DNA of 39,616 nucleotides from positions 1-39,616 of the IMG/VR virus record IMGVR_UViG_3300046524_000373; one strand, written 5' to 3'. The position numbers and the translations under genes were made by a program. The notes beneath the pieces are model-generated. The model was not told where the DNA came from, ran no database searches, and saw only the letters and a list, made by a program, of their open reading frames with translations. The DNA comes from a virus. Shown in pieces: positions 14,023 to 22,173 of the stretch (position 1 is its first letter; each line of letters starts with the position of its first letter).

Positions 14023-15503
14023 TGGCCCGACATTATCCGACGCTGACCCGTAATGGATTCTTGCTGCCGTCGAACATCAAGGCCAGTTACGAAGGCGCCG
14101 GAGAGGGCCGACGTTCGGCCAGTTGGGAAGCCACCGACAACGGCATCAACAGCATCAACACCCCGGCACTGCGCAACCTGCGGGCTCGCTCGCGGGCGGC
14201 GGTGCGCAATGACCCGTATGCCTTCAACGTCATCGACAAGCGCGTCAGCAACCTGATCGGCACGGGCATTACGCCCAGGCCGACCACGGACGACGCGGCA
14301 CTGCGCAAACTCAAGCAGCAGCTGTGGGATGACTGGGTGGATGAGGCGGATGCCGACGAACTGACCGACTTCTACGGCATGCAGGCCCTGGTGGCGCGCA
14401 CCGTTGAAACTGCTGGTGAATGTTTTGTGCGGTTGCGGCCGCGCAGCCCGAGCGAAGGTTTAGCTGTGCCGCTGCAGCTGCAGGCACTGGCCCCGGAGTT
14501 TGTCCCACATGACAAGTTCGAAACGGCCAAAAACGGCAACGTCATCCGCGCCGGAATCGAGTTCAACCCGGCCGGCAAGCGCGTAGCGTACTGGATGTAC
14601 TTGTCGCACCCACGCGACTCATCGTCGTTGAACGCCGGTTACAACCAGTTGGTGCGGGTGCCAGCGACGCAGGTGCTGCACGTCTTCGAACCCATGGAGC
14701 CAGGGCAACTGCGCGGCGTGCCGCGTCTGGCACCGGTATTGAAACGACTGCGCAGCCTGGACAACTACGACGACGCGGTGCTGTTTCGCCAGGAGGTGGC
14801 AAACCTGTTTGCTGGCTTCATCAAGCGCCCGCCGCCGGACAGCGGGCAGCAACCACGCGACCCGGTAACGGGGCAACTGCTGACCACCGACCGCGACGGC
14901 TTCACACCGATGGTGGCCCTGGAGCCCGGCACGATGCAGGAGCTGGGGCCAGGTGAAGAGGTGGAGTTCTCCAAACCACCGGATGCCGGCAACAACTATC
15001 CGGACTTCATGCGTCAGCAACTGATGGCTGCGGCGGCGGGTTCGGGCACGCCGTACGAGATCCTTACCGGCGATATGCGAGAGGTCAACGACCGGGCGCT
15101 GCGGGTGGTACTCAACGAGTTCCGGCGGCGCCTGGAGCAGCTGCAATTCGGCGTGTATGTGCATCAGCTGTGTCGCCCGGTGCGTGCTGCCTGGATGGAC
15201 ATGGCGGTGCTGTCCGGCGCCCTGGTGCTGGAGGATTACGCGCAACGTCGGCGCGAATACCTGCGCACACGTTGGGTGCCGCAAGGCTGGGCCTACATCC
15301 AGCCGGTGCAGGACGTGCAGGCGCGGCGGATGGAAGTGCAGGCGGGCTTCGGTTCACGCAGCGAGATGTGTCTGCGCAACGGCTACGACGCGGAAACCAT
15401 CGACGCGGAAAACGCGGCCGACCTCGCCAGGTCCACGGATCTGGGCCTCAACTACACGACGCTTGATGCCATCGAGCCGACAGATGACAAGGAACAACCA
15501 TGA
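14022..15503 (+). CDS. Portal protein, lambda GpB family
   Basis: The 493-aa protein shows the lambda portal pattern: LRARSRAAVRNDPYAFNVIDK near residues 52-72 followed by NLIGTGITPRP, then QVLHVFEPMEPGQLRGVPRL near 215 and the NYPDFMRQQLMAAAAGSGTPYE segment near 325. The dodecameric portal forms the DNA entry channel of the head. Length agrees with the family. The end overlaps the protease start by 4 bp. Confidence 0.9.
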   Translation: MARHYPTLTRNGFLLPSNIKASYEGAGEGRRSASWEATDNGINSINTPALRNLRARSRAAVRNDPYAFNVIDKRVSNLIGTGITPRPTTDDAALRKLKQQLWDDWVDEADADELTDFYGMQALVARTVETAGECFVRLRPRSPSEGLAVPLQLQALAPEFVPHDKFETAKNGNVIRAGIEFNPAGKRVAYWMYLSHPRDSSSLNAGYNQLVRVPATQVLHVFEPMEPGQLRGVPRLAPVLKRLRSLDNYDDAVLFRQEVANLFAGFIKRPPPDSGQQPRDPVTGQLLTTDRDGFTPMVALEPGTMQELGPGEEVEFSKPPDAGNNYPDFMRQQLMAAAAGSGTPYEILTGDMREVNDRALRVVLNEFRRRLEQLQFGVYVHQLCRPVRAAWMDMAVLSGALVLEDYAQRRREYLRTRWVPQGWAYIQPVQDVQARRMEVQAGFGSRSEMCLRNGYDAETIDAENAADLARSTDLGLNYTTLDAIEPTDDKEQP

Positions 15504-16642
15504 GTAAAAAAACGATCCCGCGCATTTATGACGAGGCTGGCAAGCAGGTAAAAGTCGCGGATAAGAGTTGGTACACCTTTCAGGCCAGCGGTGAAGCCGA
15601 GCAGCAAACCATTGAGGTGTTTGTATACGGCGAGATCGGCACCTGGGGGGTCAGCGCTAATCAGTTTGTCCAGGACCTGCGCGCCATGGACGACGGCGCG
15701 TCACCAGTGATTGTTGCGTTCAACAGCATCGGTGGCGACCTGTTCGACGGCCTGGCGATCCACAACGCACTGTCGCGCTTGGGCGACCGCTGTACCGGGC
15801 GCATTGATGCCTTGGCGGCTAGCGCGGCCAGTGTCGCGGTGTGCGGCGCTCACCGGGTGGTGATTGCGGCCAACGCCATGTTGATGATCCACAACCCCTA
15901 CACATTCACTGGGGGGGACGCTGAAGACTTCCGCCGTGTTGCTGATGTGTTGGACCAGACGCTGGAAGCGATCATCGCTGCCTACAAGTCCAAGGCGCCC
16001 GACATCGACGAGGCCGAGCTGCGGCGCATGGTCAACGCCGAGACTTGGCTGACTGCCAATGAGGCGGTGGCGCTGGGCCTGGCAGATGAGGTGGGCGACG
16101 GCCTCAAGGTCAAAGCCTGTCTCGGCCAGGGCAGTGTCTTGCAGCGCTTCCAGCATGCCCCGGCTGAATTGCTCGCCCAGTTGGATGAAGAGCCAGATGT
16201 CGAACCGCCTCAACCGGTCGACCCACCGGAACCGGCGCCCGTATTGGACGCTGCTGGACTGGCACTGATGGTCACCAAGGGTTGCGCGGCGGCTGGCATC
16301 AGTAACCTGGTGGAACCGCTGCTCGCCACCACCAGGCTGGAAAGCGAAGCGGTAGTTACGGCAGCACTGACCAACGCGAAAACGCTGCATGGTCTGTGTG
16401 TAGCCGCACGATTGCCGGAACTGACCGCTGAGTTTATCTCGGCGGGTCTGGATGAAAGCGCAGTTCGTGCTCGCCTGTTCGACAAGCTGGTCAGCAGCGG
16501 CGGTGGTTTTGAGATCAACAACAGCCTGCCGCTGGATAACGACCCGGAACTCACCATTAAGGCCAAACAGGTCGACACCCAATCAATCTGGGCTACCCGC
16601 CAGGCAGCACAGAACGGAACCTCGAAAGGAGCAAGAGCATGA
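15500..16642 (+). CDS. Head maturation protease, ClpP/S49-like, with scaffold tail
   Basis: The first about 190 residues are ClpP-like: FNSIGGDLFDGLAIHNAL, the nucleophile Ser108 in ALAASAASVAV, and His131 in MLMIHNPY. The C-terminal about 150 residues after the Pro-rich linker (EPDVEPPQPVDPPEPAP) resemble the scaffold portion of lambda gpC-type proteins. It should assemble inside the prohead and process head proteins. The start overlaps the portal, and the stop overlaps the decoration gene (ATGA). Confidence 0.85.
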   Translation: MSKKTIPRIYDEAGKQVKVADKSWYTFQASGEAEQQTIEVFVYGEIGTWGVSANQFVQDLRAMDDGASPVIVAFNSIGGDLFDGLAIHNALSRLGDRCTGRIDALAASAASVAVCGAHRVVIAANAMLMIHNPYTFTGGDAEDFRRVADVLDQTLEAIIAAYKSKAPDIDEAELRRMVNAETWLTANEAVALGLADEVGDGLKVKACLGQGSVLQRFQHAPAELLAQLDEEPDVEPPQPVDPPEPAPVLDAAGLALMVTKGCAAAGISNLVEPLLATTRLESEAVVTAALTNAKTLHGLCVAARLPELTAEFISAGLDESAVRARLFDKLVSSGGGFEINNSLPLDNDPELTIKAKQVDTQSIWATRQAAQNGTSKGARA

Positions 16643-16977
16643 AAGTCGAATCGATGCACGCGGGCGAGTTCCTGCTGTCCGAAGGCGCTGGCAACATTTC
16701 CCGCGAAGCGATCAACGTCGCAGCCGGGAAAGCCCTGGAGCCGGGCCAGATCCTCGGCCTAGTCACCGCCACCAGCGAGTTTGCCCCGTACCAGCCAACC
16801 GCCGAGGACGGTACCGAAAACGCCGTCGCGATTCTCTATGGCCCGCTGGGCGAGTCCGATGTTGCCCGGCGCGGTCGTGCCATTGTGCGGCTGGCTGAGG
16901 TCAGCGAGGCGCACTTGACCGACCTTGACCCCGCCGCCGAAAAGGCCCTGGCCGCCCATTTCGTGATCGTCCGTTAA
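16639..16977 (+). CDS. Head decoration protein, gpD-like
   Basis: A 112-aa product with the gpD core: GEFLLSEGAGNISREAINV, then GQILGLVTA and a closing LAAHFVIVR. The family trimers cap the expanded capsid and stabilise it against DNA pressure. Length and position before the major capsid gene match lambda. Confidence 0.85.
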   Translation: MKVESMHAGEFLLSEGAGNISREAINVAAGKALEPGQILGLVTATSEFAPYQPTAEDGTENAVAILYGPLGESDVARRGRAIVRLAEVSEAHLTDLDPAAEKALAAHFVIVR

Positions 16978-16997
16978 GGCGCTCACCACATTTATCC

Positions 16998-17020
16998 ATC
17001 CCGCCGAGTGCGGGATTTTT
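16998..17020 (+). terminator. Terminator-like hairpin before major capsid gene
   Basis: ATCCCGC (16998-17004) and GCGGGAT (17010-17016) form a 7-bp stem with a 5-nt loop followed by TTTTC. It sits between decoration and major capsid genes and may act as an attenuator or mRNA end stabiliser rather than a full stop. Confidence 0.5.
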
Positions 17021-17039
17021 CGTTTCTGGAGAGTACCCC

Positions 17040-18035
17040 ATGGCCGATATCGCCATTTTTGAAGACGATGCATTCAGCGTCTCCTCGCTGACCGCTGCAA
17101 TCAATGAACAGGAATACCTGCCGGGCCGCATCAGCAGCCTCGGCCTGTTCCGCGAAGAGGGTATCAGCACGTTGACCGTGCAGATCGAGAAAGACGGCGA
17201 CACCCTGGCCCTGGTGCCATCGGGTGAACGTGGTACTTCTGGTCTGGTGGTCGGAGCGACTAAGCGGCAGCTGATCCCGTTCAACACCGTGCACTTGCCT
17301 GAGCGCTTCACGATCAAGGCCGATGAGATCCAGGGCATTCGCGCCTTCGGTACCCGCAGCGAATTGCAGGCCGTGCAGGATGTGGTCAACAAGCGCCTGG
17401 CAAAGGCCCGCCGACAGCTGGATGCCACCCACGAATTTCAGCGCATGGGCGCATTGAACGGGCAGGTGCTGGACGCCGATGGCAAGACAGTCCTGTTGGA
17501 TATTTATAAATCCTTCGGCGTGAATCGTCAGAAGCTGCCAATGGGCTTGAACAGTCCAGATACCGAGCTGCGGGTCAAATGCGGTGAAGCGCTGGATATG
17601 CAGGAAGAAGCCCTCGGCAGCGTCACCAGCAGCGGCTCCCGCGCCATGTGCGGCAAGAACTTCTGGAACAAGCTGGTCGTCCACAAGTCGGTCAAAGAGA
17701 CTTACCTCAACACCATGCAAGCCGCGTCTCTGCGTGGTGATGCCCGTGAAGCCTTTGAGTTCGGCGGGATCGTCTGGGAGCGTTATCGCGGCAAGGTTGC
17801 CGGCGTTGCGTTTGTCCACGACGACAAAGCGCTGCTGGTCCCAGAGGGCGTCCCTGATTTGTACATCTCGTCCTTCGCACCGGCCGACTACATGGAAACG
17901 GTCAACACCCAGGGCATCCCGTACTACAGCAAGATCGAGCCGCTGCCGTTCAACAAGGGTGTGGCCGGCGAAGCTCAGTCCAACCCGCTGCACCTATGCA
18001 CGCGGCCTCGGGCGCAGATCCTGCTGGAGATGTGA
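17040..18035 (+). CDS. Major capsid protein, lambda gpE family
   Basis: The 331-aa protein follows the lambda gpE pattern: a short N-terminal arm (ADIAIFEDDAFSVSSLTAAI), FTIKADEIQGIRAFG near 90, a central RQLDATHEFQRMGALNG, and a C-terminal segment with APADYMETVNTQGIPYYSK. It builds the icosahedral shell. GGAGA lies just upstream of the ATG (tggagagtacccc). Confidence 0.9.
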   Translation: MADIAIFEDDAFSVSSLTAAINEQEYLPGRISSLGLFREEGISTLTVQIEKDGDTLALVPSGERGTSGLVVGATKRQLIPFNTVHLPERFTIKADEIQGIRAFGTRSELQAVQDVVNKRLAKARRQLDATHEFQRMGALNGQVLDADGKTVLLDIYKSFGVNRQKLPMGLNSPDTELRVKCGEALDMQEEALGSVTSSGSRAMCGKNFWNKLVVHKSVKETYLNTMQAASLRGDAREAFEFGGIVWERYRGKVAGVAFVHDDKALLVPEGVPDLYISSFAPADYMETVNTQGIPYYSKIEPLPFNKGVAGEAQSNPLHLCTRPRAQILLEM

Positions 18036-18037
18036 TC

Positions 18038-18358
18038 GTGGCCTTCCGCGATCTGATCGACGACATCGACGACGTGATCTTCGACACCCTCGGCGACAGC
18101 GCCTTGATCGAAGGTCGCACCGAGTCGGTGCTGGGAATGTTTATCGCACCCTGGAAGGCCCCGCAGTTTGGCAAGGTCCACACCGGCTTGCGTGAGCCGC
18201 GCTTTGAAGTGCGGGTGCGAGACTCGGACGGACTCAGCAAAGGCCTGCGGGTCACGGTCGATCTGCCGGCTTTGGATGGCGGCGGCGACTACGACCTGCT
18301 GCAGCTGGAGCCCGGCGGCGATGGTCTGGTTGCCCTGATATTGAGGAAGCGTCCATGA
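18038..18358 (+). CDS. Head-tail attachment protein (gpFII-like)
   Basis: The 106-aa frame starts at GTG 18038, 2 bp after the capsid stop, with GGAGA 7 nt upstream. AFRDLIDDIDDVIFDTLGD at the N terminus and EVRVRDSDG in the middle fit the phage attachment (FII) family, the final connector ring in lambda. Position after the capsid protein agrees. Confidence 0.65.
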   Translation: MAFRDLIDDIDDVIFDTLGDSALIEGRTESVLGMFIAPWKAPQFGKVHTGLREPRFEVRVRDSDGLSKGLRVTVDLPALDGGGDYDLLQLEPGGDGLVALILRKRP

Positions 18359-19011
18359 GCATCGGCAGCTATGTGCAACAGAACCGCGACAGCGGGATGA
18401 TCAACATCCAGCCGTCGGCGGTGCATTCACAGGCTTTGCGCGAGTTTGGGCAACTGGTGCCCAAGGCTGCTGCAGCGGCCCAGCGCCGTGCGATCAACAA
18501 GACGTTAGGTTGGTTGCGTACCCACATCGCTCGTGCTGTGGGCAAGCAGGAACGGATTGCCATTGGCGTCGTCCGGCAACGCTTGCGGGCTTACCCGGTC
18601 AGCGGCGGGGCGATGCGCGGCAAGTTGTGGTTCGGCGTCAACGCTATTGAGGCCAGCCGTATCGGACGGCCTCGGCAATCTCGCGCCGGGGTTTCTGTGG
18701 CGGGTAGGCGCTACCAGGGCGCGTTCTTCAAGCAGGTGTATGGCAGCAGCCCTGACATCTGGATCCGCACGTCGAGTAAGCATTTCAACGCCACGGATTA
18801 TCCCGGCAGTACGCAAGGCCGCCTCAGTTCTGGCTTCGTGGTGGAAAGCGACAACCGCTTCCCGCTGGCGAAAGCCAAGGTTTCGTTGGACCAGGTGCGA
18901 CCGCACTTCGACAGTTGGGTAAAACGCGCCGATGAGCGCTTGCTGGAGATCCTCAAGCAAGAGCTGAACTTTGAATTGCAGAAGTACCTCAAGGGGAACG
19001 TCCGTGTCTGA
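18355..19011 (+). CDS. Minor tail protein Z-like
   Basis: The 218-aa protein contains AAAAAQRRAINKTLGWLRTH, RLRAYPVSGGAMRGKLWFG and SSGFVVESDNRFPLAKAKV, typical of the prophage minor tail protein Z family, involved in finishing the tail. ATGA overlap with the preceding gene (18355-18358). GpZ is a siphovirus name; here it precedes a contractile tail. Confidence 0.75.
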   Translation: MSIGSYVQQNRDSGMINIQPSAVHSQALREFGQLVPKAAAAAQRRAINKTLGWLRTHIARAVGKQERIAIGVVRQRLRAYPVSGGAMRGKLWFGVNAIEASRIGRPRQSRAGVSVAGRRYQGAFFKQVYGSSPDIWIRTSSKHFNATDYPGSTQGRLSSGFVVESDNRFPLAKAKVSLDQVRPHFDSWVKRADERLLEILKQELNFELQKYLKGNVRV

Positions 19012-19540
19012 TCAGCCTTTCAGCCTCGACCGTTTGTATGAAGCTATCGAGCAGCACCTGCAGGAGCATCTGCCGGGGATTCAGGCCGTGTCTTTCTGGC
19101 CGGATCTGTCGGCAGAGACCAGCATCCCCACACCCGTAGTGTTGCTGGAAATGGCCGAGATGGAACCAGCGCCGGATATCGGTACCGGTGAAACCTCGCT
19201 GAACTGCAAGTTCGAAGCGCGGATTGTCGTCGATTCGATCAGTGCAGATCCGCAACGTCAGGCCGTGCAATTGGCTTCACAACTAGCCGTGCTGTTGCGG
19301 GCGCAAAGCTGGGGTTTGGAGGTCGACTGCGCCGCGTTTGTGCGCTCCACCCAGGACTGGACCAAGCCTGAACTGGACGGCTATTTCGTCTGGCTGGTGG
19401 AGTGGGATCAAACGATCTATCTGGGAGCTGAGGAATGGCCGTGGCCGGATGAGCCGCCGGGCACGTTGGTGTTTGGTTTCAACGATGACACGGGGCCAGG
19501 CAATGAACATAAATACATTGAGCCGGAGGATCTGCAATGA
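19004..19540 (+). CDS. Putative tail completion/terminator protein
   Basis: A 178-aa product from GTG 19004, overlapping the Z-like gene by 8 bp. It begins SDQPFSLDRLYEAIEQHL and has an alternating alpha/beta middle with FEARIVVDSISADPQRQ. Position between Z and the baseplate spike, and the general look (conserved FEARI strand and RxxAVQLA helix), suggest a tail terminator, but I cannot assign a family firmly. The acidic tail ends in YIEPEDLQ. Confidence 0.55.
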   Translation: MSDQPFSLDRLYEAIEQHLQEHLPGIQAVSFWPDLSAETSIPTPVVLLEMAEMEPAPDIGTGETSLNCKFEARIVVDSISADPQRQAVQLASQLAVLLRAQSWGLEVDCAAFVRSTQDWTKPELDGYFVWLVEWDQTIYLGAEEWPWPDEPPGTLVFGFNDDTGPGNEHKYIEPEDLQ

Positions 19541-20094
19541 GCTATACCTCCGCGCAGCATGATCGAATGATCGCCTCGATGTTGATGCCCTGTGTTGTGG
19601 TGGCGGTTGATCTGTCCACGGCCATGGTGCGTGTGCAGGCGGATGAATGGACCAGCGCCTGGGTGCGCTGGCACAGCCTCGCTGCGGGCAAGGCGCGCCA
19701 TTGGCGGGTGCCAAGCCTGAAAGAGCAGGGCGTGTTGTTCAGCCCAAGCGGTGAGCCTGCGATGGGCACGTTCATTCCTGGCCTGTACGGCAATGCTGGT
19801 GCGCAACCGGACAATCGCGACCACGTAGAAGTATGGCGTTTCGACGATGGTGGCTCCCTGGTCTACGACTGGGAAGCCAACAGCTACACCATCGATCTGC
19901 CGACCGGTACCGTCACGGTCAAGGTTGGTGGCTCAGTTCTGGAGATGACGCCCAGCGGTACGCGGTTGGTATCTGAGCAGATCAACCTGATAGGTACGGT
20001 CACCGTAGAGGGGCCGCTGACAACGACCGGCGATATTAACAGTGCGGGCATGGTCATCGATGTCGGCGGCAATACACCCAACCACAAACACTGA
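19537..20094 (+). CDS. Baseplate assembly protein V (tail spike)
   Basis: The 185-aa protein has an OB-like N-terminal part (VVVAVDLSTAMVRVQADEW, VLFSPSGEP) and a C-terminal beta-helical stretch (GTVTVKVGGSVLEMTPSG, then TVEGPLTTTGDIN). It ends in GGNTPNHKH, the terminal His pattern that binds metal at the tip of P2-type spikes. It would pierce the outer membrane on contraction. Confidence 0.85.
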   Translation: MSYTSAQHDRMIASMLMPCVVVAVDLSTAMVRVQADEWTSAWVRWHSLAAGKARHWRVPSLKEQGVLFSPSGEPAMGTFIPGLYGNAGAQPDNRDHVEVWRFDDGGSLVYDWEANSYTIDLPTGTVTVKVGGSVLEMTPSGTRLVSEQINLIGTVTVEGPLTTTGDINSAGMVIDVGGNTPNHKH

Positions 20095-20099
20095 TACCG

Positions 20100-20128
20100 A
20101 CCCGCCCTGTGCGGGTTTCTTCGTTTTG
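20100..20128 (+). terminator. Terminator-like hairpin after gpV
   Basis: ACCCGC (20100-20105) pairs with GCGGGT (20111-20116), loop CCTGT, followed by TTCTTCGTTTT. The arrangement closely resembles the hairpin at 16998-17020 and precedes the next ribosome site, so it may be an mRNA processing or attenuation element. Confidence 0.45.
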
Positions 20129-20140
20129 GAGCATTCGTTC

Positions 20141-20356
20141 ATGAGTAGAAACAAACCTGACAGCCAGGACGCTATTGAGACCGAGCCATCCATTGTCATT
20201 GGCAGCACTTTCCGCGACACGCTCTACACATCACGCACGTTGGTCTTTCCCGATGGCAGCACGGCATCCGTGACCAAGGGGCGTGTTTCGGCCAGCACTG
20301 ATAAACAGCTCGCCTTCCTCAAGGCCCACCCGGATTTGGAACTGGTACAGGAGTAA
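20141..20356 (+). CDS. Small tail-cluster protein of unknown function
   Basis: A 71-aa product with TFRDTLYTSRTLVFPDGS in the middle and an end reading HPDLELVQE. ATG 20141 has GGAG 9 nt upstream. It lies between gpV and the gp25/W gene. I do not recognise the family; such short proteins occur at this place in Pseudomonas phages. Confidence 0.6.
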   Translation: MSRNKPDSQDAIETEPSIVIGSTFRDTLYTSRTLVFPDGSTASVTKGRVSASTDKQLAFLKAHPDLELVQE

Positions 20357-20361
20357 GCCTG

Positions 20362-20688
20362 ATGATCGGAATGGATCGTCGCACCGGCAAGCCGTTGTCC
20401 GGGCTCGACCATCTCCGGCAGTCCATCGAGGACATTCTCGCCACGCCAGTGGGTAGCCGGCGGATGCGACCAGAGTACGGCAGCCAGATACGGCGTTTTG
20501 TCGACCTGCCCGTGAATGCTGGTTGGAAGAGCGCGGTACAGGCCGAAGTGGCTCGTTCGCTTGGGCGCTGGGAGCCGCGGCTGAAGCTGGAACAGGCACA
20601 GGTCGTCGCCATTGTCGGCGGCCGTATCGACTTCAAATTAACCGGTGAATATCAAGGCGAAAGCCTACTGCTTGAGGTGTCGGCATGA
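20362..20688 (+). CDS. Baseplate wedge protein, gpW/gp25 family
   Basis: The 108-aa protein shows the gp25 signature: DHLRQSIEDILATPVGSRRM near residues 14-33 and the EYGSQI motif directly after. Such proteins join the sheath to the baseplate in contractile tails (P2 W, T4 gp25). Length and the following gpJ and gpI genes agree with P2 order. Confidence 0.9.
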   Translation: MIGMDRRTGKPLSGLDHLRQSIEDILATPVGSRRMRPEYGSQIRRFVDLPVNAGWKSAVQAEVARSLGRWEPRLKLEQAQVVAIVGGRIDFKLTGEYQGESLLLEVSA

Positions 20689-21566
20689 GCACGGTGGATT
20701 TATCGGCATTGCCGGCGCCGCAGGTGCTGGAGTCTCTGGACTACGAGGCGTTGTATGAAGAGGGGCTGTCAGCCTTTCGCGGATACATGGGAGAGAACTG
20801 GTCGGCGGCCTTGGAGAGCGATCCGGTGGTCAAGCTCGTCGAGCTGGGCGCCTACGGCAAAATGCAGAACAGGGCCCGGGTCAATGATGCGGCCAAAGCC
20901 CTTCTGTTGGCCTACGCCGAAAAGGAAGACCTCGACCAGCTCGCGGCCAATGTCAGGCTCAAGCGCCTAGTCATCCAGCCGGAAAATCTGCTCTCGGTAC
21001 CACCGGTTGAGGAGGTCAGGGAGTCGGACGATGCCCTGCGTGAACGCATTCAGTTGGTCTACGAGGGGCTCACCACAGCAGGCCCGCGTAACAGCTACAT
21101 CTTCCACGCTCGCAACGCTTCGGCGTTGGTGGCCGATGCCACGGCGGAAAGCCCGTCACCGGCTGAAGTGGTCGTGACCGTGCTGAGCCTCAACGGCAAT
21201 GGCCGCGCTGATCAAGCGTTGCTGGACCAGGTGTTCGCCAAGCTCAGCGATGACGACATCCGCCCGGTTGGCGACCGCCTCACGGTACAGAGCGCGGAGA
21301 TCCTCGAGTATCGAATTGACGCCGTCTTGCACATGCAGGGCGCTGGCCCGGAAAACGACGCCATTCTCTCCGAGGCGATCAAGCGTCTTGCCGCCTGGAT
21401 CAACCCGCGCAAGCGCTTGGCGTTGGAGGTGGCTCGATCCGGCGTCGATGCTCAGCTGCACATCAGCGGCGTCGGCCGGGTCGAGCTGCGGGGCTGGGTT
21501 GACCTGAAACCGAGCAAGTTCCAGGCGGCCTATTGCAAGGGCTACAGCGTGGTCCTTGGAGGCTGA
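20685..21566 (+). CDS. Baseplate J-like protein
   Basis: The 293-aa protein has LGAYGKMQNRARVNDAAKAL near residue 51, DDALRERIQLVYEGLTTAGP near 114 and VVVTVLSLNGNGRADQALL near 163, all typical of gpJ. It forms the baseplate wedge with W and I. It overlaps the W gene by 4 bp. Confidence 0.9.
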   Translation: MSTVDLSALPAPQVLESLDYEALYEEGLSAFRGYMGENWSAALESDPVVKLVELGAYGKMQNRARVNDAAKALLLAYAEKEDLDQLAANVRLKRLVIQPENLLSVPPVEEVRESDDALRERIQLVYEGLTTAGPRNSYIFHARNASALVADATAESPSPAEVVVTVLSLNGNGRADQALLDQVFAKLSDDDIRPVGDRLTVQSAEILEYRIDAVLHMQGAGPENDAILSEAIKRLAAWINPRKRLALEVARSGVDAQLHISGVGRVELRGWVDLKPSKFQAAYCKGYSVVLGG

Positions 21567-21567
21567 C

Positions 21568-22173
21568 ATGACCAGCTTATTACCCCTGAGCAGCACCCAG
21601 CTGGAGCGGGCCATTGAGGCCGCGCTGAATGAGACTACTGAGATTCCGCTCCGCACTTTGTACAACCCGGACACCTGCCCGGTGCACCTTTTGCCCTGGT
21701 TGGCGTGGACCTGGTCGGTTGACCGTTGGGACAGCCGCTGGACCGAGGCGGTCAAGCGTTCGGCCATTCGTTCCGCGTTCTACGTGCATGCCCACAAAGG
21801 CACTATCGGCGCGCTCCGGCGTGTGGTGGAACCGTTGGGCTATCTGATCGAGGTGATCGAGTGGTGGCAGACCGTACCGCGAGGTGTGCCTGGCACCTTT
21901 GCTTTGAAGGTCGGCGTGCTGGACACCGGTATTACCGAAGAGATGTACCTGGAGCTGGAACGGCTGGTCGATGACGCGAAACCCGTTAGCCGTCAGCTAA
22001 CCGGCTTGGCGATCAGCCTCGAAACTCAAGGCGCTTTAAATATTGGTGTCGCCGTTTATGAAGGCGATGAAATCAACGTCTATCCGCCCATGCAGCGTGA
22101 CATTGATGTCACTGGCTACATTGGCGCGTCTGGACGTGAGCACACTATCGACACCCTGGACGTGTATCCATGA
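21568..22173 (+). CDS. Tail protein I (baseplate)
   Basis: 201 residues with LYNPDTCPVHLLPWLAWTWS near 31-50, followed by AHKGTIGALRRVVEPLGY, the usual gpI signature. The ATG at 21568 follows GGAGG (21558-21562); an in-frame TTG at 21556 covers that site and is rejected. The baseplate role comes from P2. Confidence 0.9.
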   Translation: MTSLLPLSSTQLERAIEAALNETTEIPLRTLYNPDTCPVHLLPWLAWTWSVDRWDSRWTEAVKRSAIRSAFYVHAHKGTIGALRRVVEPLGYLIEVIEWWQTVPRGVPGTFALKVGVLDTGITEEMYLELERLVDDAKPVSRQLTGLAISLETQGALNIGVAVYEGDEINVYPPMQRDIDVTGYIGASGREHTIDTLDVYP